Below, piece by piece: positions 50,253-58,680 of a stretch of DNA of 64,000 nucleotides. The translations under genes and the position numbers were made by a program. Origin of the DNA: an uncultured Croceitalea sp. (GTDB lineage Bacteria > Bacteroidota > Bacteroidia > Flavobacteriales > Flavobacteriaceae). The stretch is from positions 1,116,001 to 1,180,000 of the forward strand of contig CANMOV010000001.1 of NCBI GenBank assembly GCA_947499565.1. The letters are read 5' to 3'. Positions within the stretch are counted from its first letter, which is position 1; each line of letters starts with the position of its first letter. Below the pieces are notes generated by a model. The model saw only the letters and a program-made list of their open reading frames with translations. It did no database searches and was not told where the DNA came from.

Positions 50253-51293
50253 TCACGCCCACTTAATTGTGTATAATTCTGTAATATTTATAGACCTCGT
50301 TTCATTTCCCCCAATCTTATTGGTCTCTGAGGTTAATGTGGCATTAATAATCATTGTAGGGGTCTGCCCGGTTATTTTCACTGTCTTATTGGGTGCAAAA
50401 TCCAACCCATGGTCATGCTCCAAAAACTCATCTTTTTGCAATGTGCTTACATGGTTCCCAGTAATCTTACTTTCTTCCCATGCCACACGTGCATCTGCAT
50501 CTGGATCTACTTTTGCGACATTATCCCATGCCCTACTAAAATAGCCACCTATGTTAGGTAATAAAGATCTACCATTAGCCCCCTTACCATACCGGTACTG
50601 CAAAACAGTATCCAATCTGGTATAATTTTCACTGAGCTCACCGGATTTTTGACAAAGCGAAAGTTCTTCGGCAGGTGCCGTTTCAGTTGCCAAGTATTGT
50701 TTGCGCTCCCCTATTACTCCTTGTACTATACAAGGTAAATTAGGTAAGGCTACTTTACCTACATTAGCATATACTCTAGAAATACCTATAGTAGCACCTA
50801 TAGTAGCACTCTCTATAGAAAGTGTAACTTGTTTTGCCCTTTTGGAAATACGTAATTGTATTTCTATTTCTATAGCACCACTATCATTTTTAGTAACGGT
50901 ATTCGTATCTATACCATCCGTGAATACAATACTTACTTCTGTATCTGCACTAAGATCCAAACAGACTTTTGCCGTAACATATTGTCCCAATAGCATCTCT
51001 TGCCATCTAGGAAATTCATGCAGATTCTGTAGAAAAACCATTGGCCTTGTGGGATTAATCTTTTCAATAACACACTGATTTGTATTTACATCAAAACCAA
51101 TATCAGATGATAAATTACCATTAGCATATATCCAACCATCTGGAATCCCAAAACCAGAAATGGTCGCATTACTTGTCTGATTACTGAAATACCTAAAATC
51201 ACTATTATAGACTAAATTATATTGCTGCATTGCAAACAAATAATCTGATAAGGTATAAGGACAACCGCTATCGATGTTATTTATGGTTTCCAT
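50253..51293 (-). CDS. Tail-collar-like protein
   Basis: A 346-residue soluble protein. The N-terminal ~190 residues are beta-rich (carbohydrate-binding-module-like, not identified). The C-terminal third resembles phage tail collar / microcystin-dependent-protein domains: GGYFSRAWDN, DPDADAR, then STLQKDEFLEHDHGL, ending ITELYTIKW. In phage fibres the corresponding region trimerises and carries metal-binding His-x-His. No signal peptide. It lies 43 bases upstream of the protease gene and 77 downstream of the 209-residue gene. Confidence 0.7.
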   Translation of the reverse strand: METINNIDSGCPYTLSDYLFAMQQYNLVYNSDFRYFSNQTSNATISGFGIPDGWIYANGNLSSDIGFDVNTNQCVIEKINPTRPMVFLQNLHEFPRWQEMLLGQYVTAKVCLDLSADTEVSIVFTDGIDTNTVTKNDSGAIEIEIQLRISKRAKQVTLSIESATIGATIGISRVYANVGKVALPNLPCIVQGVIGERKQYLATETAPAEELSLCQKSGELSENYTRLDTVLQYRYGKGANGRSLLPNIGGYFSRAWDNVAKVDPDADARVAWEESKITGNHVSTLQKDEFLEHDHGLDFAPNKTVKITGQTPTMIINATLTSETNKIGGNETRSINITELYTIKWA

Positions 51294-51369
51294 AATCGTT
51301 ACTAATTTTTAAATCAAGGGATTATACTAGTATAATCCCTTGATTTTAATCTAGATATGCTGATATTGA

Positions 51370-51999
51370 TTAACTCTGAGGTGTATAAAACTTACCAGAC
51401 TCAGAATTGTATGCCACAGAAATATCATTTACTCCGCCACCAAATTTCAATTCGGTCATAGGAGAGGTTACCAATGTACATACCGTATTACTCACAACTT
51501 GGGATTGAATCCATACATATACTGTTGTATATGGTGTCATTACTGCTGTACTTGCCAACAAAACTGGTGCAGCCGATGTAGCATTTCCTATAATATCCGT
51601 CCCATTTACATTCGCGTCTTGAAAAAGACCAACTGTCATATAAGATTGATTCTTATATTCATTGAGTAATGCAAATGAATTAGGAGCGTCAAAACTTTCT
51701 GGACCTGTAATAACCCCAGAAGGCTCCATAGTATACAATTGATCCATGATTGCCCCTATTTCGGTACTTGATAATTGATCTAGTTGAGCTCCATGAACCA
51801 TTTCTGTATTAGAAACATAAATTCCATATTCCTCTTGCCATGTTAGCGTATTTGCGGGTAAAGCCTTAAAAGATTGCCATGCTACATTAGGTGTAGATTG
51901 TCCTTCAGAAGGTTTTGCTATAATAACACTTGAATTGGTTTGGTACAAAGATTCTAATTGGTCATTTGTAAATGCAATGTCTAATTTATATGTTGCCAT
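51370..51999 (-). CDS. Unknown soluble beta-rich protein
   Basis: A 209-residue protein with no signal peptide and no membrane segment. It starts MATYKLDIAFTNDQLESLY; conserved-looking aromatic strands include PNVAWQSFKALPANTLTWQEEYGIYVS and TPYTTVYVWIQSQVVSNT, ending with a Gly-rich KFGGGVNDISVAYN. It reads like a member of an existing small family, but I cannot name it. It is the promoter-proximal gene of the protease/collar unit and is transcribed divergently from the unknown-kinase-regulator unit. Confidence 0.7.
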   Translation of the reverse strand: MATYKLDIAFTNDQLESLYQTNSSVIIAKPSEGQSTPNVAWQSFKALPANTLTWQEEYGIYVSNTEMVHGAQLDQLSSTEIGAIMDQLYTMEPSGVITGPESFDAPNSFALLNEYKNQSYMTVGLFQDANVNGTDIIGNATSAAPVLLASTAVMTPYTTVYVWIQSQVVSNTVCTLVTSPMTELKFGGGVNDISVAYNSESGKFYTPQS

Positions 52000-52427
52000 A
52001 ATTGCTTGTTTTAAGCTGTCCCAAAATGGTTTATGGGATTGTTCAGCATTTGTTATTATTAATTTTTCATTTCCATACCATTTCTATTTTGTCTAAAGTG
52101 GTATGTGAAACTTTGTGCAGAACTCGGCCGAATTCGATAATCAATCTGGTTAACTGGTTCAGAAAAATACGTTTAGTGCTCTGTATAGTTTCTAAATTGA
52201 TTGGCACTAAATTGCATGTTACTCCCATAAAGAAGAAAAGCAATGTGTAGATGGCTCTTTTTTTTTAGTAGATAAAGTCTTTTATTGAGTAAATAAAATA
52301 CTTATCGCTATTATAATACGATACGTGTTAAATTTTTTAAGTATATTTTACTCCTATTAAACAAACCAAGAGTATTGAAATTAGATCTTCCCCAATAATT
52401 TCATAAGTATCTTAAACCAAAACAACA
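52000..52427. other. 428-base divergent intergenic region
   Basis: AT-rich region between the minus-strand unit starting at 51999 and the plus-strand unit starting at 52428, so it must hold both promoters. I see no convincing TANNTTTG element. TACGTTTAG at 52168-52176 matches the LytTR 9-mer on the plus strand, but without a partner at 21 bp; single matches are expected by chance. A GGTTCAGAAAAAT run (52155-52167) is shared with the hairpin at 48524-48536. No gene supported; an 82-codon frame at 52002 is rejected. Confidence 0.5.
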
Positions 52428-52997
52428 ATGTATATCAAAATCAAACTAAAGGAAAAACCCGCTAAAGGGGTTACTAACATTAGTATTATAGATTTTAGTA
52501 TTGATGTAGCAGATTTAAAAACCGCCACTCAAAACACCTACTTAAATCTAGGAACGCAATATGCCCCTATACGTGCAGATAATTTTATATCACAGGGCAA
52601 TATAAGTAAGCTACCCTTTATTTCACCAAATACAACAATTACTATTTCTTTAGAACCCAGTAACAAAAAAGAAACTAAATACAATCCGCATTTGGTGTGT
52701 TGTACCTTAAAGAATATTGGTAAAGAATTTAATAATGCTGGGATAGAAATTCTTAGTAACCAATGGAATCTTATTTTTAACAAAGACCCAAAACATTTGA
52801 TCCCCGCTCCTAATGGCATTTTATATTTGGCTCCTAACGCTAAAGAGAAATGTGTAATTACTACAAAAAAAGAGGTGCCAGATTCCTACCTCTCCTATAG
52901 CATTCTTTTTTCATTGGTTTTTGAGGAACGTAGCTATTATTTTGTATTGGATCCCATAATAAGAGTTAATTCCACTGCTGGTTCTGGCAATGGCTAA
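52428..52997 (+). CDS. Unknown soluble protein upstream of the TPR kinase
   Basis: A 189-residue protein without signal peptide or membrane segment, apparently beta-rich (TNISIIDFSIDVADL; NTTITISLEPSNKKE; YLSYSILFSLVFEERSYYFVL). Two adjacent cysteines (LVCCTL) near residue 91. Not recognised. It ends nine bases before the kinase gene, so it is cotranscribed and may be a target or partner of that system. Its size and style resemble the 209-residue protein across the promoter region, but no clear homology is visible. Confidence 0.65.
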   Translation: MYIKIKLKEKPAKGVTNISIIDFSIDVADLKTATQNTYLNLGTQYAPIRADNFISQGNISKLPFISPNTTITISLEPSNKKETKYNPHLVCCTLKNIGKEFNNAGIEILSNQWNLIFNKDPKHLIPAPNGILYLAPNAKEKCVITTKKEVPDSYLSYSILFSLVFEERSYYFVLDPIIRVNSTAGSGNG

Positions 52998-53006
52998 CCA
53001 TAAAAA

Positions 53007-54878
53007 ATGAAAAAAGTTTTCCTAATTGTAATTCTGCTTTTTCATATTGTTATATGTACTTCTCAAAATCGAAGAGTAGCTGATAGTCTGATTAAGAATT
53101 TAGAAAATAATAGTTTAACAAAAAAAGAAGAAGCACAAAAATTAATTTTACTCTCATATTATCATCCAAATGTAGATTCTGCGGATTTTTTAGCCAAAAA
53201 ATCATACAAAATCGCTTTGGAAATTGGTGATTCTATACTGCAAGCTGAAGCTCTAGAGGAAATTAGTAACAAGGAAAACTTGGTAGGGAATAACTCAAAA
53301 TCATTGCAAGCAACCTTAAAAGCCCTTAAAATATATGAATCTTTGGGCATGAGAGAAAAACAAGCAGCTTCATACAATCAACTAGCTGCTAACTACATGG
53401 GAGAAAAAAATTATACTGAGGCAATTAAATATTTAAAAAAAGCTATAGATATTTATAGTATTTCTGATAAATATGGAAATGGTATTTTGACTATTCTCAA
53501 TCTTGGAGAAATGTACCGGTTAGCTAGCTACTTAGATAGTGCCAAAGTAAATCTTAAACAAGCCCAAAAAATAAACAAACAACGTAACAAAGTTGTAGAA
53601 AGTTATGCTAAAGGGAATCTCGGTATGGTTTATAATACACAAGACAGTTTGTCTATGGCCAAAACCCATTTACAAGATGCCATAAGTATTTTAGGGGAAT
53701 TGGGGGATTCCTATGCTACTTCGGTCTATTTGGCAGAATTGGGTGCCGTATATCAAAAAGAAGGGGGTATCAAAACCGCTGAAGAAAATTATTTGCAAGC
53801 CCTAAACATGGCTCAAGAAGCCGGACTTAAAGAGCAAATACGTGATTTTAGTAAAAAACTGACTCAATTTTATGAGAGTCAAAACAACTACAATATGGCC
53901 TTAACTTATCAAAAACTCTTTCAGGTCTACCAAGATAGTTTGGTCAACAAGGCCAATATCCAAGAAGTGGAACGGCTTAAAGCTGGCTATGAAATTGATA
54001 AACGGGAGTCCGAAATTGGTCTATTAAATAAGGTCAATACCAACCAAAAATACCTCGTATGGGTCTTAGGGAGTGGAGTCTTGGCTACGCTCGTTTTTTT
54101 ATACCTGCTCTATAAAGGCAACCGAAAAGTAAAAAAAGCAAATACCACCCTGTCCGTACAAAAAGAGATTATTACCCAACGGGAACAAGAAAAGGCACTA
54201 TTACTTAGAGAATTAAACCATCGGGTTAAGAACAATTTGCAGATGATTTCTAGTCTGCTTAATCTGCAAAGTCATGAGCTCAAGGGGCATCCTGCCAAAG
54301 CTGCTTTGGAGGCAGGCAAAGATCGTGTTGAAGCCTTGTCGCTGGTACATCGTAAACTCTATCAAGAAGGTGCCGAAACCCGCATTTCCCTAAAAGAATA
54401 TTTAGAAGAATTGGTATTAGGGCTTTTTTATGGTTACAATGCCGGCTTTAAACCAAAGTTTGAATTGCCAGACACCAGCATTTCTATTGATACTGCTGTG
54501 CCTTTAGCATTAATGGTCAACGAAATAATTGTGAACGCCATTAAATATGCCTACAAAGGTGTGGATAAGCCATCGCTTAGCCTAAAAGTATATCACGCTG
54601 ATGCGAGCTTACATATTCATATTAAGGATAACGGTAAGGGTTTTACCACTGAGGAAAGCGAAAAAAAGAACTCCTTTGGCCTTAAATTAATAAATTCCCT
54701 AATAGCACAATTGGAGGGCAGTATTAAAAAGAAAGGTAGCCATGGTACGCATTGGGTAATTCAATTACCCTACAAAGTAAAACTAGTATCAGAAAAGCAG
54801 TTTCAAAAACCAGCAAAAGAAAAACAACTATTTCAACGTTTCCATCGCAGAAAACGAAAGAAAGTAAAGAGCGTATAA
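53007..54878 (+). CDS. TPR sensor histidine kinase (HisKA_2 type)
   Basis: A 623-residue kinase. A signal peptide (about 1-20) leads to a periplasmic TPR array (about 50-310: SYNQLAANYMGEKNYTEAIKYLKKAIDIY and similar), a helical stalk, one membrane helix (about 350-369), a coiled coil and the HisKA_2 module with phospho-acceptor H405 in ELNHRVKNNLQM. The ATPase follows with NEIIVNAIKYAYKG and DNGKGF. A lysine-rich C-terminal tail ends the protein. The regulator at 54980 is its likely partner. Confidence 0.92.
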   Translation: MKKVFLIVILLFHIVICTSQNRRVADSLIKNLENNSLTKKEEAQKLILLSYYHPNVDSADFLAKKSYKIALEIGDSILQAEALEEISNKENLVGNNSKSLQATLKALKIYESLGMREKQAASYNQLAANYMGEKNYTEAIKYLKKAIDIYSISDKYGNGILTILNLGEMYRLASYLDSAKVNLKQAQKINKQRNKVVESYAKGNLGMVYNTQDSLSMAKTHLQDAISILGELGDSYATSVYLAELGAVYQKEGGIKTAEENYLQALNMAQEAGLKEQIRDFSKKLTQFYESQNNYNMALTYQKLFQVYQDSLVNKANIQEVERLKAGYEIDKRESEIGLLNKVNTNQKYLVWVLGSGVLATLVFLYLLYKGNRKVKKANTTLSVQKEIITQREQEKALLLRELNHRVKNNLQMISSLLNLQSHELKGHPAKAALEAGKDRVEALSLVHRKLYQEGAETRISLKEYLEELVLGLFYGYNAGFKPKFELPDTSISIDTAVPLALMVNEIIVNAIKYAYKGVDKPSLSLKVYHADASLHIHIKDNGKGFTTEESEKKNSFGLKLINSLIAQLEGSIKKKGSHGTHWVIQLPYKVKLVSEKQFQKPAKEKQLFQRFHRRKRKKVKSV

Positions 54879-54979
54879 TGTAAAACTGTTCGTTATTCTC
54901 ATGAATATTGAATCCATAGACAGCAATAGATTTTTGCCTACACTGGAATTGCAAAAAGACAATAAACAAGTTTAGCACT

Positions 54980-55750
54980 ATGATTGGTGAAATCAAAAAA
55001 GTAAAACTTCTGGTAGTCGAGGATGAGATTATCTTGGCCCAAGACATTAGCCAACGGTTAACAGCCATGAACTATGAGGTAGTAGGTATTGCAGACTCCG
55101 CCAAAAAAGCCTTGGCATTGCTAACGGAACATCCAGATGTAGACTTGCTATTACTAGATATAATCCTAAAAGGCGACCAAGATGGCATAGAGCTGGCTCG
55201 TAGTATTAATACGCTTTATGGGATTCCCTTTATTTTCTTAACATCTCATGCGGACCAGTATTTAGTGGAGCGTGCAAAAAGTGTGCAACCATATGCATAT
55301 ATTTTAAAACCTTTTAACGATCGCCAGGTAAGTGTTGCTATAGAAATGGCTTTGGTTAATTATTCTAAGAAGACTCCGGAAACTTCACTTTTAAACAGTG
55401 AAAAATATATAGCTTCTAAAAATCAAGTATTACATATAAACGATAGCTTGTTCTTAAAGAAAGACCATTACTTTGAACGCGTGCTTATTAATGAAATTTT
55501 ATATTTAGAAGCAGATGGCAATTATACTACCATAAATACACAGTGCGGACGCTTTGTGTATTCTACGGTTTTAAAAAAGGTTGAATCACTATTACCTACT
55601 AACTTTTTTTTACGCGTGCACCGCAGTTTTGTGGTAAATATTAAATGTATATCTGGTTTTGAGGGTAATCTTCTTTATATAGGAAAACAGAAAATACCTG
55701 TTAGTAAAAGTTATCACGAGCAAGTTTTTCAACTGTTTAAAAGAATATGA
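54980..55750 (+). CDS. LytTR-family response regulator
   Basis: A 256-residue regulator. Receiver: acidic pair E14-D15, phospho-acceptor D60 (LLLLDIILKGDQDG), T88-region IFLTSHAD and K110 (YILKPF). LytTR DNA-binding domain at about 150-256 (LINEILYLEADGNYTTIN; RVHRSFVVNI). Starts 101 bases after the kinase gene on the same strand. Its targets are unknown; the divergent unit at 51999 is a natural candidate. Confidence 0.93.
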   Translation: MIGEIKKVKLLVVEDEIILAQDISQRLTAMNYEVVGIADSAKKALALLTEHPDVDLLLLDIILKGDQDGIELARSINTLYGIPFIFLTSHADQYLVERAKSVQPYAYILKPFNDRQVSVAIEMALVNYSKKTPETSLLNSEKYIASKNQVLHINDSLFLKKDHYFERVLINEILYLEADGNYTTINTQCGRFVYSTVLKKVESLLPTNFFLRVHRSFVVNIKCISGFEGNLLYIGKQKIPVSKSYHEQVFQLFKRI

Positions 55751-55765
55751 CTAGTTCTAAAAATT

Positions 55766-55796
55766 AAAAAAGCTGCATTTTTAATGCAGCTTTTTT
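55766..55796. terminator. Bidirectional terminator between the LytTR gene and trxB
   Basis: AAAAAAGCTGCATT and AATGCAGCTTTTTT are exact 14-bp inverted repeats around TTT. Serves both converging genes. Confidence 0.92.
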
Positions 55797-55819
55797 GTAA
55801 TTGTCTATCTCATAAAATT

Positions 55820-56788
55820 CTATACAGCAATCGCTTCTTTAGACTCTACTGCCGCCAAATAGCGTTCTGCATCTAAAGCCGCCATACAACCTGTTCCAGC
55901 AGCTGTTACTGCTTGTCTGTATTCTTTATCTTGAACATCACCACTGGCAAAAACACCCGGTTTATTTGTTTTGGTAGATTTTCCTTCCGTAATAATATAT
56001 CCAGTATCATCCATATCTAACTGGTCTTTAAAAATACCTGTATTCGGTTTATGACCAATTGCAATAAACAATCCTGTAATGGCAATATCTTCTTTATCAC
56101 CGGTTTGATTATTAACCATTCTTAGTCCTTCTACAACTTGGTCGCCTAAAACCTCTTCTACTTCTGTATTGTATTTCACCTCAATATTTTTAAGGCTATT
56201 TACGCGGTGTTGCATCGCTTTAGAAGCTCTCATGTGGTCTTTACGAACCAACATTGTTACTTTTTTACAAATATTTGCCAAATAAGAAGCCTCTTCTGCT
56301 GCAGTATCTCCTGCTCCTACAATAGCAACTTCTTGTCCTTTGTAGAAAAAGCCATCACATACAGCACAAGCAGAAACCCCACCACCTTTTAAACGTTCTT
56401 CACTTGGCAAGCCTAAATATTTGGCTGTTGCTCCTGTAGAAATTATTACGCTTTCTGCCTCAATAGTTTTAGTATCATCCACAGTCACTTTATGAATGCC
56501 TCCAACCTCATCACTAAAATCAACGGCCGTGACCATACCAATTCTAACTTCAGTTCCAAAACGCTCAGCTTGTTGTTGTAATTGCACCATCATTGTAGGT
56601 CCATCTATTCCCTCTGGGTAGCCAGGAAAATTATCTACTTCTGTCGTTGTAGTCAATTGTCCGCCTGGTTCCATGCCTGTATACATTACAGGTTTTAAAT
56701 CTGCTCTTGCGGCATAGATTGCTGCGGTATATCCTGCAGGTCCTGAGCCAATAATTAATGTTTTTAATCTTTCTATTTGTTCTGACAT
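55820..56788 (-). CDS. trxB: Thioredoxin-disulfide reductase
   Basis: A 322-residue FAD/NADPH enzyme that reduces thioredoxin. The FAD motif IIGSGPAGYTAAIYAARA opens the protein; the redox pair is CAVC (SACAVCDGF) near residue 142; the NADPH motif GAGDTAAEEA follows; GVFASGDVQDKEYRQ near the C-terminus binds FAD. Length is normal. Monocistronic: it has its own promoter at 56819-56851 and a terminator. Confidence 0.97.
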   Translation of the reverse strand: MSEQIERLKTLIIGSGPAGYTAAIYAARADLKPVMYTGMEPGGQLTTTTEVDNFPGYPEGIDGPTMMVQLQQQAERFGTEVRIGMVTAVDFSDEVGGIHKVTVDDTKTIEAESVIISTGATAKYLGLPSEERLKGGGVSACAVCDGFFYKGQEVAIVGAGDTAAEEASYLANICKKVTMLVRKDHMRASKAMQHRVNSLKNIEVKYNTEVEEVLGDQVVEGLRMVNNQTGDKEDIAITGLFIAIGHKPNTGIFKDQLDMDDTGYIITEGKSTKTNKPGVFASGDVQDKEYRQAVTAAGTGCMAALDAERYLAAVESKEAIAV

Positions 56789-56818
56789 AATAAAATATCC
56801 TGTGGAATTCTGTAGTTA

Positions 56819-56851
56819 CAAAAGTAGGTTTTTTGGTCAAAACCTTACAAA
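56819..56851 (-). promoter_or_regulatory. Bacteroidota-type promoter for trxB
   Basis: On the minus strand TTTG (56848-56851), 21 bases, then TACTTTTG (56819-56826), an exact TANNTTTG -7. Predicted 5' leader about 24 bases. The -33 overlaps a short AAGCT-TTAAT-AGCTT hairpin that may end the kynurenine operon. Confidence 0.7.
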
Positions 56852-56897
56852 AAGCTATTAAAGCTTATAAACAAATCTGAATCTTAAACTTATACGG

Positions 56898-57311
56898 TTA
56901 TTCTAAGGGTTTATAGACCATTGCTTTAATCTCTATAAGTAAATTAGGGTGCGGTAATTGATGCACAGCAACTGTAGTTCTTGTTGGTCCAGAATTATCA
57001 AAAAACTGCCCATAGACTTCATTATAGCCCTTAAAGTCCTTCATATCTACCAAAAAAGTAGTAATATCTACTACATCATTTAAAGTAGCATCCATATTCT
57101 GGATTAAGGCTTCAATATTCTTGATTACTGCTTCGGTTTGTAATTTAATGTCTAAGTCCCAAGAGCCATCTTTTTTTTGCATTGCTCCTATATGTGTGTT
57201 ATCTACCTTTCTGCTACTTGTACCAGAAACAAAAATAAAATCCCCTACTCGCTTTATATGTGGATAATTGCCTAAGGGTTTTGCCTTATTTGCTATGGTT
57301 TTACTCTTCAT
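56898..57311 (-). CDS. RidA-family protein, probable 2-aminomuconate deaminase
   Basis: A 137-residue RidA/YjgF-fold protein (GNYPHIKRVGDFIFVSGTSSRK, then NLLIEIKAMVYK). RidA proteins hydrolyse reactive enamines and imines. As last gene of the kynurenine operon it probably deaminates 2-aminomuconate, as RidA-type deaminases do in aminophenol and kynurenine pathways; this is inferred from position. It starts 12 bases after the kmo stop. Confidence 0.8.
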   Translation of the reverse strand: MKSKTIANKAKPLGNYPHIKRVGDFIFVSGTSSRKVDNTHIGAMQKKDGSWDLDIKLQTEAVIKNIEALIQNMDATLNDVVDITTFLVDMKDFKGYNEVYGQFFDNSGPTRTTVAVHQLPHPNLLIEIKAMVYKPLE

Positions 57312-57323
57312 AATGCATACTCT

Positions 57324-58676
57324 TTAAACCTTCAATTTCTTTACTTGTTTATATATGTTTTCTAACGGAATCTTGTCCCAATCGGCAGCTGCACAAATCT
57401 GCAATAATAATTTATCTTGCTTTCGACCCCTTACCATAGCTTCTTCATAGGATAAATCTTCTTGAAAAGTCACCAAAGAGTATTTTGAATAATAATCTGG
57501 ATACGTTTGTTCCAACTTCATTTCTATAGTGCGTTTTCGGATAAAAATCTCGTCTGATACTTTATCCTGCATCTCATAAAAATTATCAACGGCTAAATCT
57601 GCAATCGCATTTGCGTTATTCACACGATTATCTTGAAATATTTTAAAAGCCTTTTCCAAATCATCATCGCATTCATTCAAGGTCTCATCAAATATGCGAA
57701 CATCTTCAAAAGATGCGTTCATACCTTGTCCATAAAAAGGGACAATAGCATGGGCAGCATCGCCCATAATTAATGTTTTACCAAAAGCTTGCCAAGGGTA
57801 ACATTTTATAGTACCCAACATCCCCACAGGGTTTTCAAAATATTCTTCAACCAAATTTGGAAAGTGCTGTAAACTATCCGGATAGTACTCTTTAAAAAAA
57901 GTGGTTACTTTTTCTGCCGTGTCCAAAGTATTAAAACCTCCTTCGCCCTCATAAGGATGAAACATGGTTACGGTAAAACTACCATCTAAATTGGGTAGGG
58001 CAATCATCATAAATTTACCTCTTGGCCAAATGTGTAGTGCATTTTTTTCTATGCGATAGCCTCCGCCTTTAGTCGCTGGGATTTCCAATTCTTTATAACC
58101 AGACCTTAAAAAGTTTTGAGAAAAATTGAATAGTAGCTCTGGTGTTCTTTCCATCATACTTTTCCGGACTACAGAACCCGCTCCGTCTGTTCCTAAGATT
58201 GCATCTGCTTTTATCTTTACTTCTTTACCATCTTCATCTAAAAAATGACCAATAGCATTATCTAAATCGATATGTTGACACTTGGAATTGAAATGAATCT
58301 TTACATTATCAAATTCATCTGCTTTGTCTAATAATGTGATGTTTAGGCCAGTCCTTGAAACCGAATTTATTTGCTCTCCTTCTCTACCACTATATTTAGA
58401 AAAACGTTCCTTGCAATCCATATCATGAATCATGCGACCTTCCATGCCAATACATTCTTCTAGTATTTCCTCTTTAAAACCAGCACTTTTAATAGCTTTA
58501 AGACCACGATCAGATAATGCAAGGTTAATAGATCGACCTCCAGCTAGTGGTGTTTTTCGCATATCTGGCAAGCGCTCGTGCACTTCTACTTGATAACCGC
58601 GTTGTGCCATACGAATAGCCAATAAAGATCCGCAAAGACCAGCCCCAACAATCAATACTTTCTTATCTCGTTGCAT
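57324..58676 (-). CDS. kmo: Kynurenine 3-monooxygenase
   Basis: A 450-residue FAD-dependent aromatic hydroxylase converting kynurenine to 3-hydroxykynurenine. FAD motif VGAGLCGSLLAIRMAQRG at the start, DG motif (ILGTDGAGSVVR) near residue 165, and GDAAHAIVPFYGQGMNASFED near 300, which is characteristic of KMO. The C-terminal ~80 residues lack the membrane anchor of eukaryotic KMO. Starts four bases after the kynU stop. Confidence 0.94.
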   Translation of the reverse strand: MQRDKKVLIVGAGLCGSLLAIRMAQRGYQVEVHERLPDMRKTPLAGGRSINLALSDRGLKAIKSAGFKEEILEECIGMEGRMIHDMDCKERFSKYSGREGEQINSVSRTGLNITLLDKADEFDNVKIHFNSKCQHIDLDNAIGHFLDEDGKEVKIKADAILGTDGAGSVVRKSMMERTPELLFNFSQNFLRSGYKELEIPATKGGGYRIEKNALHIWPRGKFMMIALPNLDGSFTVTMFHPYEGEGGFNTLDTAEKVTTFFKEYYPDSLQHFPNLVEEYFENPVGMLGTIKCYPWQAFGKTLIMGDAAHAIVPFYGQGMNASFEDVRIFDETLNECDDDLEKAFKIFQDNRVNNANAIADLAVDNFYEMQDKVSDEIFIRKRTIEMKLEQTYPDYYSKYSLVTFQEDLSYEEAMVRGRKQDKLLLQICAAADWDKIPLENIYKQVKKLKV

Positions 58677-58680
58677 TGGT

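Noticed and set aside
52168-52176. Single LytTR 9-mer in the accessory divergent region
   Set aside because: Exact consensus but no partner at 21 bp; dozens of single matches are expected by chance in 64 kb.
52002-52250. 82-codon plus-strand frame in the divergent gap
   Set aside because: Hydrophobic, Cys/Leu/Ile-rich composition as expected of AT-rich noncoding DNA; starts within the promoter region of a divergent gene; no family resemblance.
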